Origin: an uncultured Pelagibacteraceae bacterium
GTDB taxonomy: Bacteria > Pseudomonadota > Alphaproteobacteria > Pelagibacterales > AG-422-B15
Length of the DNA stretch: 64,000 nucleotides
Direction of reading: 5' to 3'
Assembly (NCBI GenBank): GCA_902617525.1
Contig: CACMWW010000001.1
Coordinates: 1 to 64,000, forward strand
Both the position numbers and the translations under genes were made by a program. Under the pieces are notes generated by a model, which saw only the letters and a list, made by a program, of their open reading frames with translations, had not been told where the DNA came from and ran no database searches. Position 1 is the stretch's first letter. Every line of letters starts with the position of its first letter. Shown here in pieces: positions 43,501-52,479 of this stretch.

Positions 43501-44570
43501 TAATTCATTAACTTTATCTTAAAAGCATCTATTCCATCTCCTGTATAAGCGCTAATTAAATTATGTCTTTTAGAACATAAGGTATATGGACTAAGATCAA
43601 TTTTATTATAAACAGTAATCATTTTATTAATTTTAGCTTCACTAACATTTGCCATTCTTAGAGTTTCTATCGTAACTTTTTCTTTATTTTTATAATCAAT
43701 GTCTGAAATATCAATCACATTAATTAATACATCTGCATAAACAAGCTCCTCAAGCGTTGCCTTGAATGACTCTATTAGTTGTGTAGGTATATTATTAATA
43801 AATCCTACAGTATCAATCACCCCAATATATTTATCCCTGCCCAAGTATACTCTACCAGTTTTTGTATCTAAAGTTTCAAACATTACGTTTCTACTTGATT
43901 GCTTTTTCTTTGTGAGACAATTAAATAGCTTAGATTTTCCAGCGTTTGTGTAACCAACTAGAGCGAATGTTTTAAAATTTGATTTTTTTCTTTTCTTTCT
44001 CTGTTCGTTTCGGCGATTTTTAACTTTTTTAAGATTCGTTTTTATTCTTATAATTTTTTCCTGTATTAATCTTCTATCTAACTCAATTTGCAACTCTCCC
44101 GGTCCACCAATAAACGTTGTACCACCTCTTTGTCTTTCAAGATGCGTCCATGCTCTTACCAGTCTTGATTTTCGATATATCAAATCAGCAAGTTCAACTT
44201 GTAATCTTCCTTCTTTAGATTTTGCTCTTTTAGAGAATATTTCTAAAATGATACCCGTTCTATCTATAACCTTTATTTTTAGTTTATCCTCAAGATTTTT
44301 TTGTTGTCTTGGAGACAAAATAGAATTAACAATTAAAAGATTTATTTTTTCGAAAGCGATTATATTAATTATTTCACCTATAATTCCCTTTCCGAGCATT
44401 GTAGAGGGATCTATTTTTCTAATTTTGGTAATACGTTTAGCAGATATAACTATATCAAGGTTATTGGCTAAATTTTCAATCTCATTAATTAACTCTTTCG
44501 ATTTGTATAGCGGTTCACCACAAATTGACGGGTGTACTATAAAGCAAATATCTCTGTTTCTTACTTTAAT
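43497..44570 (-). CDS. hflX: GTPase HflX, probable ATT start
   Basis: Ribosome-associated GTPase that splits stalled ribosomes. The track ORF begins at the ATG at 44399 (TMLGKGIIGEI), in the middle of the conserved N-terminal domain. The frame stays open upstream for 57 codons and reads VRNRDICFIVHPSICGEP...LANNLDIVISAK...KIDPST, which is the missing start of that domain. In this stretch there is no ATG, GTG, TTG or CTG; the only placed start is ATT at 44570, seven bases behind GGAGG. That gives 357 aa. The G1 motif is ALVGYTNAGKSKLFN, G3 IDTVGFINNIP, G4 YNKIDL. It overlaps the aminotransferase gene by 10 bases. Confidence 0.85.
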   Translation of the reverse strand: MKVRNRDICFIVHPSICGEPLYKSKELINEIENLANNLDIVISAKRITKIRKIDPSTMLGKGIIGEIINIIAFEKINLLIVNSILSPRQQKNLEDKLKIKVIDRTGIILEIFSKRAKSKEGRLQVELADLIYRKSRLVRAWTHLERQRGGTTFIGGPGELQIELDRRLIQEKIIRIKTNLKKVKNRRNEQRKKRKKSNFKTFALVGYTNAGKSKLFNCLTKKKQSSRNVMFETLDTKTGRVYLGRDKYIGVIDTVGFINNIPTQLIESFKATLEELVYADVLINVIDISDIDYKNKEKVTIETLRMANVSEAKINKMITVYNKIDLSPYTLCSKRHNLISAYTGDGIDAFKIKLMNY

Positions 44571-45412
44571 TGTATTGCCTCCATATATGCATCTTTAAAT
44601 ATATTGGCATATTTGCCAACCTTACCATCACCTATTTTAGCATTGTCTACTTTGACTACAGGCATTACAAACTGTGTAGCACTTGTTATAAATGCCTCAT
44701 TAGCAATTTTAATGTCTTTCTTATTAAAACGCTTTTCAATAAATTTTATTTTCTTTTTTTTTAAAGCATTGATGAGAGACGTTCTTGTTATTCCTTTCAG
44801 AATTGAATTAGTGGCTGGCGTTGTTATTAATTTATCCTTAATTAATATCCAGGCATTACTTGAACTTCCCTCAGTAATATACCCTTCAGAATCAATCATC
44901 CATGCTTCATCGCAGCCGTTTTCAACAGCTTTTTGTTTAGCCAATACTGGCGGCAAAAGGTTTAGTGTTTTGATATCGACTCTTTTCCATCTTAAATCAT
45001 CAGTAATCTTAACTTTAATGCCTTTAGTAAATTTTGAATAATAGTCGTCCATAGATATACTTTTTGCAGTTATAACTATTGATGGCTTAGTATTTTTTGG
45101 AAATTTAAAATCTCTTTGAGCTACACCTCTAGAAATTTGCAAATAAATTAATCCATCTTTAATATTATTTTTACGTATTAGATTTCTAATGTGAAAAATA
45201 TATGCGTCTTTGACAATAGGTGATTTTAACGATATTTCATTTAATGATCTGTAGAGTCTATTTATATGGCCATCATAGTCGACTATTTTTTTCTTAATTA
45301 CAGCAAATACTTCGTACACGCCATCAGCAAATTGATACCCTCTATCTTCAATATTTACCATTGCATCTTGATGATCAATATAAACACCATTTACATAAGA
45401 AATAGCTGACAT
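44561..45412 (-). CDS. class IV aminotransferase, D-amino acid transaminase-like
   Basis: Fold-type IV PLP aminotransferase (283 aa). Seen: YVNGVYIDHQDAMVNIEDRGYQFADGVYEVF at the N-terminus, YLQISRGVAQRDFKFP, the PLP-Lys region LKTLNLLPPVLAKQKAVENGCDEAWMID in the form I-K-x-x-N-x-L, and GYITEGSSSNAWIL. The RGVAxRxHxFP pattern points to D-alanine transaminase (Dat), supplying D-Ala/D-Glu, rather than IlvE; the family is close, so this is not certain. It overlaps both trkA (1 base) and hflX (10 bases). Confidence 0.83.
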   Translation of the reverse strand: MSAISYVNGVYIDHQDAMVNIEDRGYQFADGVYEVFAVIKKKIVDYDGHINRLYRSLNEISLKSPIVKDAYIFHIRNLIRKNNIKDGLIYLQISRGVAQRDFKFPKNTKPSIVITAKSISMDDYYSKFTKGIKVKITDDLRWKRVDIKTLNLLPPVLAKQKAVENGCDEAWMIDSEGYITEGSSSNAWILIKDKLITTPATNSILKGITRTSLINALKKKKIKFIEKRFNKKDIKIANEAFITSATQFVMPVVKVDNAKIGDGKVGKYANIFKDAYMEAIQLK

Positions 45413-46803
45413 TAATAAGCTTCCCTTATTTTAAATAAGTCTTCTGCAATTTTTAAATCATTGGTCATACATAAGAATAATATCTCGTCATTTTCTTCGA
45501 TAAGTGTATTTTTATCTGGAATAATAATCTGATTTATTTTTTTTATCAAACCTATGCGCATACCATCGGGTAAATTTGAATCTTTTATTTTTTTATTCAA
45601 TAGTTTTGACGATTTTAAAACTTGGGCATGTATTAATTCGGCTTGATTATTTCCTATTGAGTAAACTGACTCAATTCTACCTTTGTGAACATGTTTTAAT
45701 ATTTTTGAAACTGTTATTTTTCTTGGGTCAACAACCTTACTTATTCCGAGTACATCTTTTAATTTATTATATTCAGAGTTATTAACAAGAATTAAAGACT
45801 CACAATTGTTTTTTCTTGCTACAGCAGAAATTATAATATTAGTTTCGTCGTCATTAGTGAGCGCTAACATCATATCAGCGTCTTTTATATTTGCTTCATC
45901 TAATATAGCCTGGTCTAATCCATCTCCATTTAATACTAATGCGCTACTTAATTGATCTGCAATAACATTTGCTCGATCATTGTTATTTTCAATAATGCAT
46001 ACAGAAATATCAGAATTAACGTTTTCTAAATCTTTTGCTAAATTAAATCCTATATTTCCACCTCCAATAATGATAATTTTCTTTATTGGTTTTTCATTAA
46101 ACCCAAAAGCGTTCATTGTTCTTTTTATATGATTTTTATCAGCTAGTATATAGATGAGATCACCAACTTTTAGTGTATCTTGTTTTTTAGGTATAAATAA
46201 ATTTTCTCCTCTATTAATGCCTAAGATTGATGCTCTTAAATCTTTTTCTTTATTAAGATTTTCTTGAAACAATTCATGTATATTTTTCAAATTAGTATCT
46301 ATTAAAGGACAGCTCTCTTTAATTGGTAAACTTAATAATTCAATTTCATCATTTAAAAAAGGAACCACATCATAAGCGCCAGGGGCTTTCAACTGTCTTT
46401 CTATTGATTTCGCTACTTCTAATTCAGGACTTATAATTAGATCTATAGGCATATTGTCGGCATTATAGAGATCTCTCCATATTGGATTTAGAAAATCTTC
46501 TGATCTTAATCGTGCTATTTTTCTTGGTATCTTAAAAAAAGTGTGGGCCATCTGGCATGCGACCATATTAATTTCGTCTTGTAAAGTTACTGCAATTATC
46601 ATATCGGTTTCATCTGCGCCTGCTTTCTTAAGAATGGAGGGGTTTGATGCTGATCCATTAATTGTTTTAAGATCAACTTTTTCTCTAATTTCATTAATAA
46701 GATCTAATGATTGGTCAATAACTGTCACGTCATTATTTTGAGAAACTAAATGTTTTGCTATACTTGTGCCGACTTTACCGGCACCACAAATAATTACTTT
46801 CAT
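45412..46803 (-). CDS. trkA: Trk potassium uptake regulatory protein TrkA
   Basis: Cytoplasmic NAD-binding gate of the Trk/Ktr potassium channel (463 aa). Two RCK-N Rossmann domains (MKVIICGAGKVGTSIAKHL at 1-19 and KKIIIIGGGNIGFNLAKDLE near 230) each followed by a TrkA-C domain (EDEILFLC and GDLIYILADK). A trkH partner is not in the window. It is coupled to ntrX by ATGA, in the usual alphaproteobacterial ntrYX-trkA order. Confidence 0.93.
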   Translation of the reverse strand: MKVIICGAGKVGTSIAKHLVSQNNDVTVIDQSLDLINEIREKVDLKTINGSASNPSILKKAGADETDMIIAVTLQDEINMVACQMAHTFFKIPRKIARLRSEDFLNPIWRDLYNADNMPIDLIISPELEVAKSIERQLKAPGAYDVVPFLNDEIELLSLPIKESCPLIDTNLKNIHELFQENLNKEKDLRASILGINRGENLFIPKKQDTLKVGDLIYILADKNHIKRTMNAFGFNEKPIKKIIIIGGGNIGFNLAKDLENVNSDISVCIIENNNDRANVIADQLSSALVLNGDGLDQAILDEANIKDADMMLALTNDDETNIIISAVARKNNCESLILVNNSEYNKLKDVLGISKVVDPRKITVSKILKHVHKGRIESVYSIGNNQAELIHAQVLKSSKLLNKKIKDSNLPDGMRIGLIKKINQIIIPDKNTLIEENDEILFLCMTNDLKIAEDLFKIREAY

Positions 46804-48134
46804 TTTTTTATATCTTCTGTGATTCCAAGTTGTTTTAATTTTCTATGCAAAGCTGATCTTTCCATTCCAATGAATATTGCTGTTTTTGAAATATTACCAT
46901 CGAAACGATTAATTTGAGATTGCAGATAATGTTTTTCAAAAATTTTTCTTGCATTTTTAAGTGGAAGTGAAATCACATTTTGATCAGTAAAATCAGAATT
47001 TTCATTTAAATTATTTTCCTCATCGTACTTTTCCCCTAAAATAATATGTCGTTCAATAATATTTCTTAATTCTCTTATATTTCCTGGCCAATCATAATTT
47101 ATGTACTTAGATTTAATTATTGGTATCAAATTTTCATTATTAATATTTTCACCTGTAAATGTTCGAATGAAATATCTTATAAGGTCATCAATATCCTCTA
47201 GTCTTTCAGTTAATTTTGGAAGTGTAATTGATACTACATTTAATCGATGAAATAAGTCTTTTCTAAAAGAACCTTCATCAATTAAATTTTCAAGATTCTG
47301 AATTGATGAGCAAATGATTCTACAATTTAAATCTATAGTCCTATTATCACCTAACTTAGTAAATTTTTTATCAGTTAATACTCTGAGAATTTTTGCTTGT
47401 GTTTGTAGAGGCATTTCTGCAACTTCATCAATAAAAATTGTTCCATTTGAGGCTGCTTCAAAATATCCCGTCTTAGATATATTGTTTTCTTGATAACCAA
47501 AAAATTCTTTTTCAATGTTTTCAGGCTCCATTAAAGCAGCGTTTATTGCGATAAATGGACCATTACTAAAATTAGAGTATTTATGAATTTCACGTGCGAC
47601 AATGTCTTTACCTGTACCAGAATCGCCATAAATCATCACACGGCTAGTAGTTGGAGAAATTTTCTTAATAAGATTTTTTACTTTATTTATTGCGGTTGAT
47701 TTACCTATAAATTCATAATCATAAATATCTTTTTGCTTTAAGCGATTATTCTCAGATTTGATTTCGTGAAGCTCTATTGATCTATTTACAGAAAGTAACA
47801 ATCTCTCAGTAGTAAATGGTTTTTCAATAAATTCATTTGCCCCATCTTTAATCGCTTTAACTGCCATATCAATATTCCCATGACCAGATATTACTATTAC
47901 TGGGGTACTATCTACTTCCCTTAACTTTTTAAGAATACCAATCCCATCCAATTCAGAATTGTCTAACCATACATCCAGTATTATTAGGCTAAAAACATTA
48001 TTTGATATTTGGTTAAACGCATCGCTAGAGTCATGTGAAATCGTCGCTTCATAACCTTCATCCTCTAAAATAGCCTTAATATTATCAGCAATATCGATTT
48101 CATCATCAATGATGAGTACTTTTTTTTTGTTCAT
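46800..48134 (-). CDS. ntrX: NtrX response regulator, GAFTGA motif absent
   Basis: Two-component regulator (444 aa) with receiver (IDDEIDIADN, phospho-acceptor Asp in LIILDVWLDN), AAA+ domain (Walker A YGDSGTGKDIVA, Walker B GTIFIDEVAEMP) and a Fis-type DNA-binding helix-turn-helix at the end (SKTAIFIGMERSALHRKLKQLGI). Where sigma-54 activators have GAFTGA the sequence reads FGYQENNISKTGYFE, so contact with sigma-54 is not expected. As I recall, other alphaproteobacterial NtrX proteins also lack it. Coupled to ntrY and trkA by 4-base overlaps. Confidence 0.92.
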   Translation of the reverse strand: MNKKKVLIIDDEIDIADNIKAILEDEGYEATISHDSSDAFNQISNNVFSLIILDVWLDNSELDGIGILKKLREVDSTPVIVISGHGNIDMAVKAIKDGANEFIEKPFTTERLLLSVNRSIELHEIKSENNRLKQKDIYDYEFIGKSTAINKVKNLIKKISPTTSRVMIYGDSGTGKDIVAREIHKYSNFSNGPFIAINAALMEPENIEKEFFGYQENNISKTGYFEAASNGTIFIDEVAEMPLQTQAKILRVLTDKKFTKLGDNRTIDLNCRIICSSIQNLENLIDEGSFRKDLFHRLNVVSITLPKLTERLEDIDDLIRYFIRTFTGENINNENLIPIIKSKYINYDWPGNIRELRNIIERHIILGEKYDEENNLNENSDFTDQNVISLPLKNARKIFEKHYLQSQINRFDGNISKTAIFIGMERSALHRKLKQLGITEDIKK

Positions 48135-49918
48135 ATTTTTAAATCAAATTTAATTTCAACTTGAGCACCGTCAATACCATCATTTCGATTCTCAATTGAA
48201 AATTCTGCATTATGATCAAATAATATTTTTTCTACGATTGCAAGTCCTAGTCCAGAGCCACCTTTCTTTTTTTTTGTAGTAAAGTAAGGTTTAATTAATT
48301 CATCTTTTTCGTATTTTAGACCAATTCCATTATCAAAAATATTAATAACAAAATAATTATTTAATACGTAGGATTTTATTAAGATATTGCCATTTAATTC
48401 ATTCTTTTCTTCAATTGAATGTATCGAATTTATAATTAAATTTTGAAAAACTCTCGAAATTTGTGATTTATCAATTTTTAACAAAAAAAGAGTATCATTT
48501 AACTTTACATCAAAGTTTATATTTTTATGTATATTTTGGTAATCACTTATTGTGTCATTTATTATAGTTACAATGTCAGTCTTGATTAATTTTGGTTCAG
48601 GTAATCTAGCAAAACTTGAAAATTCGTCCACAAGGTAACCAATTTCATTCACTTGACGTCTAATCGTATTTAAGCACTCATTTATCTCATTATTCTTTAT
48701 GTCTTCTTTTTTTATTTTTTTCTCTAATCTATCAGACGATAGTTGAATTGGAGTTAGGGGATTTTTAATTTCATGAGCTATTCTTCTAGCTATGTCAGAC
48801 CACGTCTCATGTTTCTTTGAAATTAAAATTTGTTTTCTTTGTTTTACAATATCACTGCTCATTTTATTGAAAGAGTCTGCTAGTCTATTTAATTCAATAT
48901 AATCATTCGTTTTTTTTATTTTATCATCATAAGAGCCTTTACTAATATTGTTGGTTGCCTTAATGACCATTGACAATGGAAGCACTATTCTATCTGCAAA
49001 TTTTAAGCCAATGAAAGTAGATAAAAGTATCAGCACTAAAGATACAACAATATAAATTAAAACAAAAATTAGACTTATTTGATTTCTATTAGACTCTAAA
49101 AAAGTATATTCATTTCTTGCAGAAATTGTATCATTTAAAGCACTTATAACATTAGCATCCATAGATCGTCCTGCAAATAGATATGAGTCATCATAATTTT
49201 TTAACTTTACTAATGCGTACACTTTACTTACCTGGGTTGATGACATGATTGTCATTTCTCCTATATCTGCTCTTGCAAATGAATTTTCAGGAGGACTATA
49301 TAATAAGTTATTAGTTTCAAAAGCTTTAGATATAATCTTGCCTTCTCTGTTTATTACGTAAACTTCCGGTAACGATCTAATTAATGACTGAGTGCGTAAA
49401 GCTAATGTTAATTTACTTAAATCTTTAGAAAAAATATCACTTGAAGAATTTAGATCGTTATACATTGCATATACATCACCCTTTATTGTCTCTTTATGTT
49501 CCTCTAAATAACTCTCAGCAACAAATACAGAATTATTAATTACATTATTTATTTTGGAGTTAAACCAATCATTAATTCCAAAATTAATTAGAACTAAACC
49601 AATTATTCCAAGTAATATTGCTGGTGTTAACGCAATTAAGATAAAATAAAGTGTAAATTTACTATTTAGTGTACTTATCCTTTTCCTTCTTACTCTAAGA
49701 TATATTGGAAATAATAAATAAACTAGTGAGAAAAATAATATAATAATTAAAAATGATGCTAATATAATATAAATATATGAGTAATTAATTGTTTCTATTG
49801 AATTAGTTCTCTGGCTGAAAAGTAAAAAAAATGATATTCCAAGAAAAACTATTGAACCAATTATTAATGAAATAATTCGCAAATTTAATATTGAAACATT
49901 AATATATTTATTATTCAT
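48131..49918 (-). CDS. ntrY: NtrY sensor kinase without PAS domain
   Basis: Membrane sensor kinase (595 aa) partnered with NtrX. It has several N-terminal helices (around residues 15-30, 45-70, 90-112), an extracytoplasmic stretch, another helix near 280-300, a HAMP-like linker (KATNNISKGSYDDKI...RLADSFNKMSSDI), then directly the H-box ARRIAHEIKNPLTPIQLSSDRL and HATPase motifs (NLIINSIHSIEE, IFDNGIGL, GGSGLGLAIVEKILFDHN). Usual NtrY proteins are about 700-760 aa with a PAS between HAMP and kinase; here only about 20 residues separate them. Confidence 0.92.
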   Translation of the reverse strand: MNNKYINVSILNLRIISLIIGSIVFLGISFFLLFSQRTNSIETINYSYIYIILASFLIIILFFSLVYLLFPIYLRVRRKRISTLNSKFTLYFILIALTPAILLGIIGLVLINFGINDWFNSKINNVINNSVFVAESYLEEHKETIKGDVYAMYNDLNSSSDIFSKDLSKLTLALRTQSLIRSLPEVYVINREGKIISKAFETNNLLYSPPENSFARADIGEMTIMSSTQVSKVYALVKLKNYDDSYLFAGRSMDANVISALNDTISARNEYTFLESNRNQISLIFVLIYIVVSLVLILLSTFIGLKFADRIVLPLSMVIKATNNISKGSYDDKIKKTNDYIELNRLADSFNKMSSDIVKQRKQILISKKHETWSDIARRIAHEIKNPLTPIQLSSDRLEKKIKKEDIKNNEINECLNTIRRQVNEIGYLVDEFSSFARLPEPKLIKTDIVTIINDTISDYQNIHKNINFDVKLNDTLFLLKIDKSQISRVFQNLIINSIHSIEEKNELNGNILIKSYVLNNYFVINIFDNGIGLKYEKDELIKPYFTTKKKKGGSGLGLAIVEKILFDHNAEFSIENRNDGIDGAQVEIKFDLKI

Positions 49919-49951
49919 TCTAGGTGTTTAATAAGTTATATATTATTTAAT

Positions 49952-51094
49952 ATGCCTTATAAAAATTCAAAAATTGCTTGTATAATATTAGCTTCTGGAA
50001 AAAGTAAAAGATTTGGAAGTTCAAAATCAAAATTATTTTATAAGGTGCATGGCACTCCAATTATAGAATTGACACTAAAAAATATTACAAAATATCTTAA
50101 TAAAGACTCTATATATATTACTATTCCAAAAAAAATAACTAAAAACGAAAGAAAATTATTAACTCAATACACCAACAATAATTTAATTTCTGGCGGAAAT
50201 ACTAGATTTAATAGTCTTAAAATCGCCATCCAAAATATAGACTCTAACAATTACCAGATATTAATGACACATGATGCTGCTAGACCAGTTGTGCCAAGAA
50301 ATTTGATGTTAAAACTCATGAAAAGTATGAATATTAAAAAATATCATTGTTCAGTTCCTGCTTCTATTGTTGAAGATACAATAAGGAAAAAAGGTAAAAC
50401 AATTAAACGACATAATTATAGATCCTATCAGACACCACAGTTGTTTAATTTTAATTTTTTTAAAAAAAGAATAAATAAGATTAAAACTGTACCAACTGAT
50501 GATTTGGGTGTTATTGAAAATAGTAAGAATTTGAGGATAAAATATATTGAAGCAAGTAAACAAAATATAAAGATTACAAAAAAGGATGATATTAAAGTTT
50601 TAAAAAATATCATTAATCATAATATTAAGTTTGCCAGTGGTTTTGATATCCATAAACTTTCGAAAGGTGATTATTTATCCCTTGCTGGTTTAAAAATAAA
50701 AGGTAAATATAAGGCCATTGGTCATTCAGATGGAGATGTAGTAATACATTCTATTATAGATGCATTATTAGGCGCTTATAGCAAAGGCGATATAGGCAAA
50801 TATTTTCCTGCATTAAATAAATATAAAAATATTTCCTCAGTAAAATTATTAAATGAAATAAAAAAAATAGTTAATCTAGATAATGATATTATAAGCAATA
50901 TTGACTGTACAATTATATGTCAAAAAATACGATTAGAAAAATACAAAGATATAATTTCTAGAGAAATTTCAAAATTATTGAAATGTAAAAAAGGTATTAT
51001 TAATGTCAAAGCTAAAACCGCTGATAATATTGGTATTATAGGGAAGTCAAAAGCAATTGCATGCTGGACAACTATTAAATTAGTAACTTTATGA
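49952..51094 (+). CDS. ispDF: bifunctional IspD/IspF (MEP pathway)
   Basis: Fusion of 4-diphosphocytidyl-2-C-methyl-D-erythritol synthase (residues 1-215) and 2-C-methyl-D-erythritol 2,4-cyclodiphosphate synthase (223-380) for isoprenoid precursor synthesis. IspD: IILASGKSKRFG and MTHDAARPVVPRNL. IspF: ASGFDIHKL and AIGHSDGDVVIHSIIDALLGA with the metal-binding Asp/His residues, then TADNIGIIGKSKAIACW. The fused form is typical of alphaproteobacteria. It is the first of three coupled genes. Confidence 0.95.
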   Translation: MPYKNSKIACIILASGKSKRFGSSKSKLFYKVHGTPIIELTLKNITKYLNKDSIYITIPKKITKNERKLLTQYTNNNLISGGNTRFNSLKIAIQNIDSNNYQILMTHDAARPVVPRNLMLKLMKSMNIKKYHCSVPASIVEDTIRKKGKTIKRHNYRSYQTPQLFNFNFFKKRINKIKTVPTDDLGVIENSKNLRIKYIEASKQNIKITKKDDIKVLKNIINHNIKFASGFDIHKLSKGDYLSLAGLKIKGKYKAIGHSDGDVVIHSIIDALLGAYSKGDIGKYFPALNKYKNISSVKLLNEIKKIVNLDNDIISNIDCTIICQKIRLEKYKDIISREISKLLKCKKGIINVKAKTADNIGIIGKSKAIACWTTIKLVTL

Positions 51095-51555
51095 GTCAAA
51101 TATCAAAATACTTTGTTACCATTTTTGGATTAGGATTTATACCAATTGCACCGGGTACATTAGGTTCAATTTTTGCTATTCTAGTGTGGTATTTTTCGAT
51201 AACAATATTAAATATCTATTTTTTTTATTTTTTATTTATTTTAGTTTTTCTTAGTTCTTTTAAATTGGTTCAAATTTACCTGGATTTTAAAAAAAAGGAT
51301 GACCCTTCTGAGGTTATTATTGATGAATTCATTGGGCAGTCATTACCTTTAATATTTTTGTTTCAGTATAATGCATACGATTTATTGATGGCTTTTTGCA
51401 TTTTTCGATTTTTTGATATTTTTAAAATATATCCCATTAATAAAGTTGAAAATATAAATGGAGCAACTGGCGTTATTATGGATGATTTTGTTGCTGGTAT
51501 CTATACTCTAATCATCGTAATGACATTCAAAATTATTTTATATATAAATGCTTAA
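51091..51555 (+). CDS. pgpA: phosphatidylglycerophosphatase A
   Basis: Membrane phosphatase (154 aa) converting phosphatidylglycerophosphate to phosphatidylglycerol. Motifs GLGFIPIAPGTLGSIFAILV at the N-terminus, PSEVIIDEFIGQSLPLIF and GVIMDDFVAGIYT are those of PgpA. Four hydrophobic segments. Overlaps ispDF by ATGA and pncC by 8 bases. Confidence 0.9.
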   Translation: MSQISKYFVTIFGLGFIPIAPGTLGSIFAILVWYFSITILNIYFFYFLFILVFLSSFKLVQIYLDFKKKDDPSEVIIDEFIGQSLPLIFLFQYNAYDLLMAFCIFRFFDIFKIYPINKVENINGATGVIMDDFVAGIYTLIIVMTFKIILYINA

Positions 51556-52039
51556 TTACATAAAGAGATTAAAAAAACTTAGAGAAGAAAGATGTTTTAG
51601 TATTTGCTTAGCTGAGTCATGTACAGGTGGTATGATAAGCTCTAAATTAACAAGTATTAGTGGATCCTCAGACTTTTTTGAAGGATCTGTAGTTTCATAT
51701 TCAAACTATTTCAAGTATCGTCTTTTAAATGTCCCAGAAAAAGTAATTAATAGATATGGTGCGGTAAGCCATCAAACAGCTCTAATGATGGTGAAAGGAT
51801 TAAAAAAAATTAGTAAAAGTGAAATTTTAGTTTCTGTTACAGGAGTAGCGGGCCCAAAAGGAGGTAGCATAAAAACGCCAGTTGGATGTGTTTATTTTGG
51901 CCTGGGAATAAAAATAAAAAACAAATATCATTTTACAACAATTAAAAAACATTTCATGGAAAGATCTAGACGAAAAATTCAAGAAAAGAGCACAGAATTC
52001 ATTTTAAAAGAGATTATAAAAAATATACCAAAGATTTAA
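51548..52039 (+). CDS. pncC: nicotinamide-nucleotide amidohydrolase (CinA C-terminal domain)
   Basis: Stand-alone CinA_C domain (163 aa) that deamidates NMN. The active-site start is SICLAESCTGGMISSKLTSISGSSDFFEGSVVSYSN and further GAVSHQTALMMV and VSVTGVAGPKGGSIKTPVGCVYFGL. The N-terminal competence domain of long CinA is absent, as in many bacteria. Ends four bases inside the convergent ratA-like gene. Confidence 0.9.
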   Translation: MLNYIKRLKKLREERCFSICLAESCTGGMISSKLTSISGSSDFFEGSVVSYSNYFKYRLLNVPEKVINRYGAVSHQTALMMVKGLKKISKSEILVSVTGVAGPKGGSIKTPVGCVYFGLGIKIKNKYHFTTIKKHFMERSRRKIQEKSTEFILKEIIKNIPKI

Positions 52040-52479
52040 TATATTTCGTTTGCACGACTGATAAATGCATCTACCATCTTTTGAAATGCAAGATCAAAAA
52101 ATTTTTTCATTAACATATCAAGTAGTGAAATATTCAATTCAAAATCAATATTAAATTGAATTTCACATTCATGTTCACTCAAAGTATTAAATTTCCAATT
52201 ATTTTCTAGATATTTAAATGGTCCATCTAAGTTGCGAACATTAATTTCAGTTTTATCTTTATGAAGCTTCACTTCGCTGCGATAAGTATATACAAATTGG
52301 TCATAACCAATCTCTAGATCAGCGATAATAATTTGTTTATCCCCTTCAGTACTTGAACTGATAATTTTAGAATTATTACACCAAGGAAGAAATTCATCAT
52401 AGCGATCAATATCAGCAACAAGATCAAACATTTGCTCTTTTGTATAGCTAACAGTTTTACTTTCTTCCTGTTTAGGCAT
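52036..52479 (-). CDS. RatA/COQ10-like START-domain protein
   Basis: SRPBCC/START-type lipid-binding protein (147 aa). The N-terminal KTVSYTKEQMFDLVADIDRYDEFLPWCNNSKI is the family signature, with the following beta strands FVYTYRSEVKLHKDKTEINVRNLDGPFKYLENNWKF. Relatives bind ubiquinone (Coq10) or were described as the RatA ribosome toxin; the former fits an alphaproteobacterium downstream of lipA. Overlaps lipA by 8 bases. Confidence 0.85.
   Translation of the reverse strand: MPKQEESKTVSYTKEQMFDLVADIDRYDEFLPWCNNSKIISSSTEGDKQIIIADLEIGYDQFVYTYRSEVKLHKDKTEINVRNLDGPFKYLENNWKFNTLSEHECEIQFNIDFELNISLLDMLMKKFFDLAFQKMVDAFISRANEIY

Noticed and set aside
44248-44598. Plus-strand 116-aa ORF antisense to hflX
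   Set aside because: It is a shadow of the hflX N-terminal coding region; the minus-strand frame there matches HflX, and the plus-strand translation has no recognisable domain or ribosome site.
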